Shown: positions 18,501-25,940 of the stretch, piece after piece | How positions within the stretch are numbered: position 1 is the first letter of the stretch | Layout: each line of letters starts with the position of its first letter | Assembly (NCBI RefSeq): GCF_003934165.1 | Contig: NZ_ML133511.1 | Span: 30,022-94,021 of the forward strand | Reading direction: 5' to 3' | DNA from: Borborobacter arsenicus | GTDB lineage: Bacteria; Pseudomonadota; Alphaproteobacteria; Rhizobiales; Rhizobiaceae | Length of the DNA stretch: 64,000 bases | Position numbers and translations under genes: made by a program | The notes under the pieces: model-generated | Databases searched by the model: none | What the model saw: only the letters and a program-made list of their open reading frames with translations | Told to the model about the DNA's origin: nothing

Positions 18501-19493
18501 CGCAATCACGCTGCGGTCGGAGGGCGTGCCACCATAGGCCGCCCCGCCGCCATAGGACGACACCAGCATCGCCCCATTTCGATCCACGCCGGAGGCCGAC
18601 CACGCTTCGGACAGTCCCTGCGACGAACGCGTGCTTACACCGGGTCTGATCTTGCAAGCGCCTGCGCGCAGATCGTCCCCGAACCAGGTTACGACGAGGC
18701 CGATATGCTTCAGCTTCGGGCAAAGCATCTGAATTTCGTCGAGCGATGCAGCGAGATCGGTCGCTGCGTGGAACATATGCCGGTTTTCGGCCTGCGTCTC
18801 GCCGGGCCGCTTTTCCTGCGTTACCAGCGATGGCGACAGGCCATATTCTGTTGCCCCCGGTATGAGGCAGGCGGCATGAACCTGATCCACCAGTGTTCCG
18901 ACCGGGCGCAACACTTCGAACTGAAGTTGCGGCAAGCGATTGCCATATTCAGCGAGCGGAAGGTGGTCGAACACCACATAGGCAAGACCACGATAGGCTG
19001 GAGCATTCCCCTGCCCCTGCTTGGCCTCTATGAGGGGGTCGACAGGCTGATCCGCCGTGCCGCGATAGACCCTGACTTCCACACCATTGCGGTCAATCTC
19101 GCGTCCGTCCGCCCAGATTCTGCGAATGCCCGCGATCTCGCCTTCGCAAATGGCAAAGGCCGCATTGGCGAAATAGGCGTATTCGGTAAGGCGCGGGCCA
19201 CCCTTGGCACCTTGACGCTTGGTCGTGCGCGTCTCTTCGAACTGCGTCGCCCAGATCAGAGTCCCGCCGACCCGTATTGTGCCATAAACCCGCGGGATCG
19301 GCGCCCCTTCCTCGGCGGTGAAAGGCCGTGCGCCGGAAAGTCTGGGACCCTCGATGCGTCGCGTGGCATTGATCAGCGAACTGTCGATGGCGTAGCCGGC
19401 AAGCGCACCGGCAGCCGAGCCGATCGCGCTGCCGACAGGCCCGAGCACGCCGCCGAGAAAGGCCCCGGCCGCTTGCAGCAGAATGGTTGCCAT
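15594..19493 (-). CDS. GTA gp15, host-attachment tail-tip protein with TIM-barrel domain
   Basis: 1299 aa. The hydrophobic Gly/Ala-rich N-terminus (AGAFLGGVLGPVGSAIGSAAGALAGYA) and a baseplate-type domain (PIPRVYGTIRVGGTLIWATQFEE) are followed by a large glycosidase-like TIM-barrel region (about residues 420-750: YGADWSEYFGHHPADGSGNVYFHLDALWSH, KPIWFTELGCLAVDKGPNQPNVFPDPKS) and a fibronectin-like C-terminus (PLSPVHLRAVRQANGDLVLSWIRRGR). This is the layout of the largest GTA protein, which forms the tail tip and contacts the recipient cell. It lies 20 bp after gp14 and is the last structural gene. Confidence 0.93.
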   Translation of the reverse strand: MATILLQAAGAFLGGVLGPVGSAIGSAAGALAGYAIDSSLINATRRIEGPRLSGARPFTAEEGAPIPRVYGTIRVGGTLIWATQFEETRTTKRQGAKGGPRLTEYAYFANAAFAICEGEIAGIRRIWADGREIDRNGVEVRVYRGTADQPVDPLIEAKQGQGNAPAYRGLAYVVFDHLPLAEYGNRLPQLQFEVLRPVGTLVDQVHAACLIPGATEYGLSPSLVTQEKRPGETQAENRHMFHAATDLAASLDEIQMLCPKLKHIGLVVTWFGDDLRAGACKIRPGVSTRSSQGLSEAWSASGVDRNGAMLVSSYGGGAAYGGTPSDRSVIAAIREIKARGLKVTLYPFIMMDITADNGLPDPYGKAQQSAYPWRGRITCYPAPLKPGTVDRTIAARSQVASFCGTVLPEDFTVSSDTVSFHGDANDWGYRRLILHFANLAVAAGGVDAFLLGSELRGLSTLRDQNDAFPFVEALCDLATDVRSILGPQTAITYGADWSEYFGHHPADGSGNVYFHLDALWSHAAVNAVGIDNYMPLSDWRDSDHANPNPDGFAGPYDLNGLRAAVTGGEGQDWYYPSEQARVQRLRAPITDGAYGKPWVFRYKDLAGWWGNEHFNRIGGVETAQPTGWVPRSKPIWFTELGCLAVDKGPNQPNVFPDPKSAENAIPYFSNGGRSDIAQHRLLEAHALVWDPASLGFDDAKNPVSSLYGGRMVDHTRSYLWAWDARPFPVFPLRGEVWADGANWHRGHWLNGRLEAPDVGALINEILADHGLPPADITGVEGTVHGYMIGDPSSARSALEPLVDLFDLAVHEEAEKLIFRRCGANAAAPVEIEELVSDGQNTVIEKVRAPEHELPVEAILAFRDPLAEYQTVSVRSRRYGAAGSRQQTISFPGALEAGQGRALLDDWMRRTWSERESINFSVEALHPEIVPGAVIHVPAAADDVFFLVTEVEDGLVRRVSARQIAHSMPAAWRPSQTGAVPSRVPVTGRPYAQFLDLPSISHEPAQSRFRVALWQKPWRSQALFLSPEDSGFVQRGTIGKAANVGRLVEPLLSGFSGRIDWLRPIVVELFDGEVEGVSRLQLLNGANVAAIKSAVGNWEVIQFQSAEEIAPNVWRLSGLLRGQLGTDDGMAAGAPIGASFVVLDDAVQPAGLLASEIGLPLNWRAGPAGSDFSGENFVTSAEVGGVRASLPLSPVHLRAVRQANGDLVLSWIRRGRIDADSWEVGDIPLGEETEQYRITILTVSGESIRTQTVSQPGWIYTAAAIESDLGVSAGEIDITVSQLSLSVGWGIPARLRLVLA

Positions 19494-19513
19494 ATAGGCC
19501 TCCGGAAATCAGG

Positions 19514-19954
19514 TCATATTTTGGGAAATGCGAAGACCGCCGCGATGCGCTTGCGCCATTGCGGCACCAGCGCTGAAACCACCACCGACTGTCCCTGATA
19601 GGCGTGGATGAAGCGCTCCTTCGCCACCATTATGCCGGCATGCTTTGCCGGCAGATGCGCTCGCCAGCGAAACAGGACGAGGTCCCCGTCCGACATGCCG
19701 CCCATTGCCTTTTCAGCGCAATGGCGTCTGGCAGCATCAAGAAGCAGATCCTTGCCTCCGGCCTCGGCCCAGTCCGCCGCATAAGGGCCAGGAAGTTCCG
19801 GCTTCTCGCCGTAAACGCCCCGCCAGACCCCGAGCACCAGCCCAAGGCAGTCGCAGCCCACACCCTTGCGCGATCCCTGATGCCGGTAGGGCGTGCCTTG
19901 CCAGGTCAGCGCCTCGGCGACGATACGCAACGCAATCGCGTGGTCACCGCTCAT
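19514..19954 (-). CDS. GTA gp14, NlpC/P60-type tail peptidase
   Basis: 146 aa. The NlpC/P60 signature is visible: RKGVGCDCLGLVLGVWRG with catalytic Cys36 in the DCxG motif, and a downstream HAGIMV that supplies the catalytic His. In GTA particles this protein is part of the tail tip and is thought to open the recipient peptidoglycan. The start overlaps the stop of gp13 by 4 bp. Confidence 0.93.
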   Translation of the reverse strand: MSGDHAIALRIVAEALTWQGTPYRHQGSRKGVGCDCLGLVLGVWRGVYGEKPELPGPYAADWAEAGGKDLLLDAARRHCAEKAMGGMSDGDLVLFRWRAHLPAKHAGIMVAKERFIHAYQGQSVVVSALVPQWRKRIAAVFAFPKI

Positions 19955-20841
19955 GGCACGATCGGGCTCCCGTCAAACTGCCCGCCATCAACGACATAAC
20001 CATAGGCGGCATCGTTGCCCGGCAGGTGCGGAAACCCTTGGAAATTCACGCTGTTGGAGAATTTGCCCTTGCAGGTGGCAAAATTCTTGTCGCACCCGGC
20101 GTGGACAACGAATGCATCACCGATCTCGACTGGCGGCCCGCCCATAGGCCGCAGCGCTATTGCCATCCCCTCCACATGCCGGCCATGATCCACGATCTGC
20201 TCGCTGCGCCCAGCACGTGCGCCTGTCGACCAGCTTAGCGTGCCATGCGAAAACCATCCGGGTTGAAATGCCTCCAGCCCTGCAACAAGGAATGTATCGC
20301 CGTCTTCTTTAGCCGTCACATGGCCGTTGCCACGAAAACCGGGCAGATCGAGGACGAAACGGCAGCGCGCATCGCCGAGTTCGGCATCGCAGGTGCGGCT
20401 CACATAGCGTCCATTGGGCTGGTCGAGCGTGTGCATGAGGCTCTCGAGCTCGGCCACGAAACGCTGATCGCTTCGTTTTATCTTGCCGATCGTGGCCGTC
20501 CGCAGCACCGCAAAATCTTCCGGCTGGCACCAGTTGACCAAAATCGTTTCGATCTTCGCTCCGTCGTAAAGGCCGGCGGCAATGTCCTCTTCGCTTATAT
20601 CGGCCGACGAAAGCGCGCCTTCTATATCGACGGTATCGACCGCAAGCCCCAGCGTGCCTCTGGCCTCGCTGGCGCTGAATCCGCTCTCCGGCTTGAAGGC
20701 CATGCCATCGACGCTCAGCGGACGGTCATGGTCGGTATAGCCCGCCGCACTGCCGTCCTTCCTCGTCAGCCGCCAGCAATGGCAAACCGTTGTCACTTCG
20801 CCGGCCAGATGGTCGACCAATTGTTGCTTGTATGCGCTCAA
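19951..20841 (-). CDS. GTA gp13, tail hub protein (DUF2163/BR0599 family)
   Basis: 296 aa. The N-terminal DUF2163 region is recognisable (MSAYKQQLVDHLAGEVTTVCHCWRLTRKDGSAAGYTDHDRPL), and the C-terminal phage BR0599 segment has conserved cysteines (HAGCDKNFATCKGKFSNSVNFQGFPHLPGND). In the RcGTA structure gp13 forms the hub that links the distal tail to the tip. It overlaps gp12 and gp14 by 4 bp each. Confidence 0.93.
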   Translation of the reverse strand: MSAYKQQLVDHLAGEVTTVCHCWRLTRKDGSAAGYTDHDRPLSVDGMAFKPESGFSASEARGTLGLAVDTVDIEGALSSADISEEDIAAGLYDGAKIETILVNWCQPEDFAVLRTATIGKIKRSDQRFVAELESLMHTLDQPNGRYVSRTCDAELGDARCRFVLDLPGFRGNGHVTAKEDGDTFLVAGLEAFQPGWFSHGTLSWSTGARAGRSEQIVDHGRHVEGMAIALRPMGGPPVEIGDAFVVHAGCDKNFATCKGKFSNSVNFQGFPHLPGNDAAYGYVVDGGQFDGSPIVP

Positions 20842-21482
20842 AGCTGCACCTCGATCAGCGGTATGGTGGGGATCTGACCGGCCTTGAACGCCGTCAGGCT
20901 AACCGACATGCGATCAGTGTCGAAGCGCACCGGCACATCGAATTCGTAGCCTGCTGTTATCGCGGCGCCCGGCGACGGGGCGATCTGAAAAACCACTTCG
21001 CCGGTTTGCTCGTCGAAATGGAAATCGACCGATGTGGACAGCGGAATGGCATTTACCGCCACCGTCAATGCCGCTGTGTCGGGCCTTGAGATATTGCGCA
21101 GATAGACGTCCTCGCCCTCGCCATAAGCCTTGACCAGCTTGAAGCGTACCGCCGTCCCGTCGCCGGTCCCGATTTTCTGATCGAGAAAGGATAGCGTTTC
21201 GTCCGGCCGGCAGGACTTCATGTCGAACGGGTCGCGAAAACGGAAGGCGTGCAGCGAGCCGCGCCGCGCCTCGAAGAAGGCAAGCACGACGTGAAGATCG
21301 CGCAGCGAGCGCACACCCGTCCCGGCATCGTAGTGATGGCGCGACTGCGAGAACCGCGCATTGCGCTTTTCGCGGCCCGACGTCAGCGTGATGATCTCGT
21401 TGCGCCGTTCGGGACCGCCCGTTGCTCCAAATGAGACAGCCAGCGGAAACCGCACGTCATGAAAACTAGCAAGCTCTGACAC
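20838..21482 (-). CDS. GTA gp12, distal tail protein (DUF2460)
   Basis: 214 aa. The N-terminus FHDVRFPLAVSFGATGGPERRNEIITLTSGREKRNARFSQSRHHYDAG and the LVVLAFFEARRGSLHAFRFRDPFD-like segment (here LHVVLAFFEARRG) identify the DUF2460/TIGR02217 family. In GTAs this is the distal tail ring between the tube and the hub. It lies 10 bp downstream of gp11 and overlaps gp13. Confidence 0.92.
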   Translation of the reverse strand: MSELASFHDVRFPLAVSFGATGGPERRNEIITLTSGREKRNARFSQSRHHYDAGTGVRSLRDLHVVLAFFEARRGSLHAFRFRDPFDMKSCRPDETLSFLDQKIGTGDGTAVRFKLVKAYGEGEDVYLRNISRPDTAALTVAVNAIPLSTSVDFHFDEQTGEVVFQIAPSPGAAITAGYEFDVPVRFDTDRMSVSLTAFKAGQIPTIPLIEVQL

Positions 21483-21492
21483 GGAAGCCCCC

Positions 21493-22077
21493 TCAAAATG
21501 TCCTGCTGCCGCGCGAAACCGCGCGTGCCAGCATGCCGGTAATCTGTGCTTCGGATCTGCGGAAGGATTGCGCGTCCTGCGTGGTCACGTTGAAGACCAC
21601 ATTCACCGGCGCCCCGCCTGTTCCGGTTGCGGCGACGCCCAGCCTGCCATCGGCGGAGCGCTGCAGAGGGAGGATCGCTTCGGCGCCTGCTTCGCCGGCA
21701 AGACCTATGTTTCTTCCCAACGGAAAGTAGCTCGGGCTCGATATCACCCCACCACTGGCGAAAGGCACGACATTCGCGTTACGGACGGCCCCGCCTTTGG
21801 CAAAGGGCATCACTCCGGAAATACCGCCAAGCAATGCGGAAAACTGCGCACCTGCCAGCGTCTGCAGGGGCTTCAGCCCCTGTTCCAGCGCCAGACCTGC
21901 GAGGTTCAGCCCAACCCGCCGCAAAACATCATCGAGTTCCCTGCCATGGACGGCCGCACTCTTCAGCGCGCCGGTCAGTTGCACGCCGAACCGGTCGGAC
22001 ATTTTCTGCAGTCCTTCCAGTGCGCTCTGGAACGGTGCCGTGTCTGCGGTAATCGATACGGTGACATCTTCGGCCAT
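21493..22077 (-). CDS. GTA gp11, short tail tape-measure protein
   Basis: 194 aa starting MAEDVTVSITADTAPFQSALEGLQKMSDRFG. ATG 22077 is preferred over ATG 22089 because GGAG lies five bases before it. The mid part has amphipathic and Gly-rich hydrophobic stretches (LAGAQFSALLGGISGVMPFAKGGAVRNANVVPFASGGVISSPSYFPLG), typical of the end of tape-measure proteins. The small size fits the very short GTA tail; siphophage tape measures are several times longer. Confidence 0.88.
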   Translation of the reverse strand: MAEDVTVSITADTAPFQSALEGLQKMSDRFGVQLTGALKSAAVHGRELDDVLRRVGLNLAGLALEQGLKPLQTLAGAQFSALLGGISGVMPFAKGGAVRNANVVPFASGGVISSPSYFPLGRNIGLAGEAGAEAILPLQRSADGRLGVAATGTGGAPVNVVFNVTTQDAQSFRRSEAQITGMLARAVSRGSRTF

Positions 22078-22088
22078 CGTTTCTCCCA

Positions 22089-22286
22089 TCAGTCAGGAAA
22101 GATGCGCATCAGTGCGCTCAACTCGGCGCGGCGAGGTGCTTGTCCGCCGTCACGCGGCAATACGCTCAGCGCTCGCTCCAATTCGCGCGGCGTCATTGCC
22201 CAGAATGCGGCCGGTGAAAGCCGCAGCAGACCGAATCCCATGGCCATCGCCTCATCCCAGGGAAACGCGTTTCGCTGGCCTGCCAC
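22089..22286 (-). CDS. GTA gp10.1, tail assembly chaperone (TIGR02216/DUF2376 type)
   Basis: 65 aa. The sequence FPWDEAMAMGFGLLRLSPAAFWAMTPRELERALSVL is the conserved core of small GTA/phage tail chaperone proteins that follow gp10. It sits 5 bp after gp10, and its stop overlaps the upstream alternative start of gp11. It is assumed to act with gp10 in loading the tape measure during tail assembly. Confidence 0.88.
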   Translation of the reverse strand: MAGQRNAFPWDEAMAMGFGLLRLSPAAFWAMTPRELERALSVLPRDGGQAPRRAELSALMRIFPD

Positions 22287-22291
22287 GGCGT

Positions 22292-22630
22292 CTAAGGGTT
22301 TTCCGGGCCTTGCTCCCTTGCGGCGCCGAAGGTCGCAGCCTGCAGTTCCGAAACGATTGCGGCGAACCCCGCCGCGCCGTTCGGCGTGTGCATCTGGCCG
22401 ACTTCCTCGTCGCTGATGTCTTGGCCGGCCCCTCGCAATCCGGCGCCCACGATGCGCATCATGTCGAGGGCCGACAGCCGTCCGCGCGAAAACCGCTCGA
22501 CCAGCGCACCCAGATCGTCGGCGGCGTAAGTGGCTTCCAATTCAGCCAAGGCCCCCAGCGTCAGGCACAACCGCACCGTCTGGCCGTCGAGTTCGGCGGC
22601 GATTTCGCCGCGATGCCGATTTGCGGTCAT
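22292..22630 (-). CDS. GTA gp10, tail assembly chaperone (GTA_gp10 family)
   Basis: 112 aa. The pattern NRHRGEIAAELDGQTVRLCLTLGALAELEATYAADDLGALVERFSRGRLSALDMMRIVGAGLRGAG is typical of the GTA_gp10/DUF3356 family. It overlaps gp9 by 4 bp (ATGA). It is predicted to be a non-structural assembly factor. Confidence 0.9.
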   Translation of the reverse strand: MTANRHRGEIAAELDGQTVRLCLTLGALAELEATYAADDLGALVERFSRGRLSALDMMRIVGAGLRGAGQDISDEEVGQMHTPNGAAGFAAIVSELQAATFGAAREQGPENP

Positions 22631-23043
22631 AGCATCACCGTGAAGCTTATCGGCCCGGCGGATTCCAGCGCCATCTCGAATGTCACCTCGCCGTCATGGC
22701 TGCCCGAATATTCGAGCGCCGTGATCTGGAAAGCGCCTTCGACCGTGCCGAAATCCGGAACGATCAATTGCCAGTCGGCGATCGTGCCTGCAAAGAACCG
22801 AGTGCGGATTTCCGCATCGGATGACGCATCCTTGAAAATGCCCGATCCGTTGATCGAAGCACGCTGCACGCCGCTGCCGGCAAGCAATTCGCGCCACCTT
22901 CCGGCGGAATCGGCATCGGTCACGTCCACCGTCTCGCTGTTGAAGGCAATCCGTTTCGAACGCATTCCCGCTGCCGTGACGAAGCTGCCGGCACCACTGG
23001 TGTCGAGCTTCAAGAGCAGGTCCTTGCCCTTTTGTGCGACCAT
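22627..23043 (-). CDS. GTA gp9, major tail tube protein (TP901-1 family)
   Basis: 138 aa. The N-terminus MVAQKGKDLLLKLDTSGAGSFVTAAGMRSKRIAFNSETVDVTDADSAGRWRELLAGSGVQRASINGSGIF and the C-terminal beta-rich part (FQITALEYSGSHDGEVTFEMALESAGPISFTVM) are those of TP901-1-type major tail proteins. AGGAGG lies just upstream of the ATG. It polymerises as hexamer rings to form the tail tube. Confidence 0.93.
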   Translation of the reverse strand: MVAQKGKDLLLKLDTSGAGSFVTAAGMRSKRIAFNSETVDVTDADSAGRWRELLAGSGVQRASINGSGIFKDASSDAEIRTRFFAGTIADWQLIVPDFGTVEGAFQITALEYSGSHDGEVTFEMALESAGPISFTVML

Positions 23044-23086
23044 ATCGGCCTCCTGATTTTGCGAATGTCTTGGAATTGGCCAGCCG

Positions 23087-23497
23087 TCAGGCAGCAGGCT
23101 CGGTCACGGCACGAAAGCGCAGCAGCCCATGATGGACCAAGAGGTTCTCGTCATATCTGCATTCGGCAAATTCGAGCCGCAGATTCACCAGATGATGCCC
23201 GTCAAGCGCAAGCCCGCTGTCATGCAGGCAAGTCTTGCAGGCTTCCATGATGTCGAGCGCTTCCTTCTTGCCCTTGCTTCTCGACCAGATGTGCAACGTG
23301 AAAAGCTGCTCAGTGCCGCTTTCGGTTCCCGTGCTCCAGTCGTAAAGGCTGGTCCGCCCGAAGGTGATGTAGGGGAAGGTCGCCTTCGGCGGCACCTGGT
23401 CGAAGATCTTTTCGCCGCCAAGCAGCGCAGTAAGCACGCCATCCTGCTTGAGGGCCGTGAAAATGGCTCTCTGCAACTCAACGGCCGGCGCGTTCAT
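23087..23497 (-). CDS. GTA gp8, tail terminator (DUF3168)
   Basis: 136 aa from ATG 23497 (MNAPAVELQRAIFTALKQDGVLTALLGG). The frame is open further upstream but without family sequence. The segment KIFDQVPPKATFPYITFGRTSLYDWSTGTESGTEQLFTLHIWSRSKGKKEALDIMEAC is diagnostic for DUF3168. It caps the tail tube beneath the head. Its start overlaps the preceding 62-aa reading frame by 20 bp. Confidence 0.92.
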   Translation of the reverse strand: MNAPAVELQRAIFTALKQDGVLTALLGGEKIFDQVPPKATFPYITFGRTSLYDWSTGTESGTEQLFTLHIWSRSKGKKEALDIMEACKTCLHDSGLALDGHHLVNLRLEFAECRYDENLLVHHGLLRFRAVTEPAA

Positions 23498-23666
23498 CGC
23501 TCTGCTCCCTGGCGCTTTTGTCCTTCTCGGCGCGAGCGTCCCGACCCGATCCCGGCATCGGGGCTCCCTTACGGTAATCGCGTTCGATGTCTTCCGCCAG
23601 ATCATGCGCCTTCCAGCGCAGAGCGCGGATCAGCCCGTCAGCGGTCATCGTCATGGCCATCTTCAT
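23478..23666 (-). CDS. Small hypothetical protein between GTA gp7 and gp8
   Basis: 62 aa from ATG 23666, which overlaps the gp7 stop by 4 bp (ATGA) and has a GGAG-like site upstream. The sequence MKMAMTMTADGLIRALRWKAHDLAEDIERDYRKGAPM... is mostly helical, with a very charged tail (RDARAEKDKSAREQSDERAGR). No family is recognised. The coupled start and the lack of other space between gp7 and gp8 suggest it is translated. A role in head-tail assembly is only a guess. Confidence 0.55.
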   Translation of the reverse strand: MKMAMTMTADGLIRALRWKAHDLAEDIERDYRKGAPMPGSGRDARAEKDKSAREQSDERAGR

Positions 23667-24001
23667 GCTCCGGTCTCCCTTACCCGGCACATGAGGTATC
23701 GCCCGGAATCGTCCGGATCATGCACCGTGATGATCTCGAAAACCCGATCCTGTCTGCGCAAACGCATCCCGCTCTCGACGCCGCTGCGATGCCGGATGGT
23801 GATGCGGTGCGTCGTGGTCTCCAATGGCTGGCCTGCACCGAACACGCTGGTGGCCGATACCGGCTCGATCATGCCGAAAACGGTGGCGATCTCGGTCCAT
23901 GTTTCCTGGTAGCCGCCGATTTCGTCAGCCACCGGCACGCAGGCTTCCAGCGACAGTTCGTTGCGCAACCGGCCCGGATCGATGAACAGCGCCCGCATCA
24001 C
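23663..24001 (-). CDS. GTA gp7, head-tail stopper (phage head closure protein)
   Basis: 112 aa. It begins with the motif FIDPGRLRNELSLEACVPVADEIGGYQETWTEIATVFGMIEPVSA and ends LRRQDRVFEIITVHDPDDSGRYLMCRVRETGA, the standard pattern of SPP1 gp16-like head closure proteins. It overlaps gp6 (4 bp) and the small downstream frame (4 bp). Confidence 0.92.
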   Translation of the reverse strand: MMRALFIDPGRLRNELSLEACVPVADEIGGYQETWTEIATVFGMIEPVSATSVFGAGQPLETTTHRITIRHRSGVESGMRLRRQDRVFEIITVHDPDDSGRYLMCRVRETGA

Positions 24002-24567
24002 AGCCTCCGGTCACGATAGGAGGCGATCAGGCGCTCATATCCGGCGGGATAGGAAACCGGCTGCTGCGAGGGGGCGACACTGGCGCGGAATTCATACCAA
24101 TGCGCCACCAGCATCACCACGGCGCGCCGAAGCAGGTCCGGCACGTCGGTGCCCGCCTCGCCGAAGCCGGCGGTAAAGTCGATCTCAATCCCGTTCATCG
24201 CGCGCAGCCGTCCGGGCCGGCGTTCGAAATGCAGACGCGCCGGCCGCGAAACGCTGTCGAGCAGATAATCGGACGGGTCCATGACGCTCGCCTCGCCCTC
24301 GCTGCCGAACAGCGTGACTGACAGAATTTCACGCACCGGATGGCGCATCAGCACGACGCGATCCTCGCGCGGCCAGTCGTCGCGCACCAGCCGCCAGCTC
24401 TGCTGGATCATGGCCACACCGGTAGCCCTTTCGACATCCTCGCGTGCCGCCCGGATAAGGCTGGTGAGCAGCTCGTCCTCGCTGTCATGCGCCAGCCGCA
24501 AATGGGTCTTCATCTCGACCAGCGTCACCGGCTCGTTGGCCGGATCGACCGTTCGCAAAAGCGTCAT
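23998..24567 (-). CDS. GTA gp6, head-tail connector (adaptor) protein
   Basis: 189 aa from ATG 24567 (MTLLRTVDPANEPVTLVEMKTHLRLAHDSEDELLTSLIRAAREDVERATG). The upstream open stretch overlaps the gp5 region in another frame and is not family sequence. It is the typical helical adaptor that docks on the portal (DUF/phiE125 gp8 family, C-terminus PDLLRRAVVMLVAHWYEFRASV). It is separated from gp5 by 122 bp containing a terminator, the largest gap inside the cluster. Confidence 0.92.
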   Translation of the reverse strand: MTLLRTVDPANEPVTLVEMKTHLRLAHDSEDELLTSLIRAAREDVERATGVAMIQQSWRLVRDDWPREDRVVLMRHPVREILSVTLFGSEGEASVMDPSDYLLDSVSRPARLHFERRPGRLRAMNGIEIDFTAGFGEAGTDVPDLLRRAVVMLVAHWYEFRASVAPSQQPVSYPAGYERLIASYRDRRL

Positions 24568-24598
24568 TCGAATACCCCTGTTGGAGATTTCTGAAAGA

Positions 24599-24629
24599 AA
24601 AGGCCCCGGCAAAGAGTCCCGGGGCCTTT
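24599..24629 (-). terminator. Strong intrinsic terminator between major capsid gene and gp6
   Basis: An 11-bp perfect stem, AAGGCCCCGG-type (24599-24609 paired with 24619-24629), with a 9-nt loop. Read on the minus strand it is followed by TTTCTTTC. It lies just downstream of gp5 and upstream of gp6, so it could make most transcripts end after the capsid gene or protect the capsid mRNA 3' end. Confidence 0.8.
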
Positions 24630-24689
24630 CTGTGAGAGACCGTTCAATAACTCGCTCTGCCGCGTCAGATGGCCGGCAAGGTAGAGTCT

Positions 24690-25940
24690 CTAGGCGGTGC
24701 CGTATTTCAAGAGCTTGATCGCCTCGAAATCCTGGACCCCGCCGCCGACGCGCTTGGTGGTGTAGAACAGCACATAGGGCTTGGCCGAATAGGGGTCGCG
24801 CAGCACCCGCACGCCGGTGCGGTCGACCACCAGATAGCCGCGACCGAAGTCGCCAAAGGCGATCGGCGTGGTATCGGCGCCGCCATCGGGCATGTCCTCG
24901 GCCTCCACCAGCGGGAACCCCATCAGCATTGCGCGCTGGCCGGGGGCCGCCGGCGGCTGCCACATATAGTTCCCATCCGCATCCTTCAGCTTGCGGATCG
25001 AGGCCTGGGTCTTGCGGTTCATCACCCAGTTCGCGTTCTGGCGATAGCCGGCCTTCAGCGCATAGATCGTGTCGATCAATATGTCCGAAGGGGCGGTATC
25101 GGGCAGCGCATCGGCCTTGCCGGTCACTTTATAGCCGATCTTCTCCCAGACCCAATTCGCGTCGGCGACCTGCGTATAATCGAGGAAGCCCTTGGGCTTG
25201 TTCACCCCGTCGCCGCTGACGAATGCCGCACCTTCCTGCTCGGCAAACGCAACTTCCACCTCGCTGGAAATCCACTGATCCAGATCGACCACGGAATCCT
25301 CCAGTAGCGTCTGCGTCGCCGCCGGCATGGCGTAGAGTTCCATGGTCGGAAACTGCAGTTCGGCCAGCGTAGGCGTTGCCGTTTGCGGGCGTGCCGCAGT
25401 CTCGCCGACCCAGCCAACCGCCGGCCCGGAGATAGCGAACGGCTTCTTCAGCACCGAGGCCGAAACCTGCCTTACCGACGCAATCGAACGGATCGGCGAC
25501 AGGGCTGTCAGCCGCTTGCCGATCTCGGCTTCGGTCTCGTCCGGTACGAGGTAGCCGCCGTCCTGGCCTGAGCCGTAAGACATCGCCTTCGTATCGAGTG
25601 CCCGCAAATGCCGATCGTCGCCATTGCGGATATAGGCTTCGAAAGCGCTCTTGTGCTCGCTACGCTGTACGGTAGCGCCTTCCCGGCCAAGTACCGGGCG
25701 GACCTTTTTCAGGGAAAGATTGTCGAGCGCCCGCTTCTGCTCGTCGAGCGCCTTGGAAATGCGGTCCACCTTTTCCACGGTCACCACATCGGCGCTGCGG
25801 CGCTCGATTTGCGCCAGCCTTTCGTCGTTGCTGTCCTTGAAAGCCTCGAAGGTGGCCATGAATTCGCCGAAGGCATCCGCCAGGTCAGCCGGGTCGCCGG
25901 AGACGGATTTGATCTCCGGCGCGTTCAGTGCTTGCGTCAT
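24690..25940 (-). CDS. GTA gp5, HK97-type major capsid protein
   Basis: 416 aa from ATG 25940. The N-terminal part is a coiled, acidic scaffold-like delta domain (DLADAFGEFMATFEAFKDSNDERLAQIERRSADVVTVEKVDRISKALDEQKRALDNLSL), expected to be removed by the gp4 protease. The capsid fold follows (FEAYIRNGDDRHLRALDTKAMSYGSGQDGGYLVPDETEAEI ... NFGRGYLVVDRTGVRVLRDPYSAKPYVLFYTTKRVGGGVQDFEAIKLLKYGTA, with AFGDFG). It overlaps gp4 by 4 bp. The reading frame is open far upstream, but that stretch is gp4 in another frame. Confidence 0.95.
   Translation of the reverse strand: MTQALNAPEIKSVSGDPADLADAFGEFMATFEAFKDSNDERLAQIERRSADVVTVEKVDRISKALDEQKRALDNLSLKKVRPVLGREGATVQRSEHKSAFEAYIRNGDDRHLRALDTKAMSYGSGQDGGYLVPDETEAEIGKRLTALSPIRSIASVRQVSASVLKKPFAISGPAVGWVGETAARPQTATPTLAELQFPTMELYAMPAATQTLLEDSVVDLDQWISSEVEVAFAEQEGAAFVSGDGVNKPKGFLDYTQVADANWVWEKIGYKVTGKADALPDTAPSDILIDTIYALKAGYRQNANWVMNRKTQASIRKLKDADGNYMWQPPAAPGQRAMLMGFPLVEAEDMPDGGADTTPIAFGDFGRGYLVVDRTGVRVLRDPYSAKPYVLFYTTKRVGGGVQDFEAIKLLKYGTA

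Noticed and set aside
18231..19598. 455-codon plus-strand frame opposite gp15
   Set aside because: Antisense to a well-supported gene, with no family sequence; a product of high GC.
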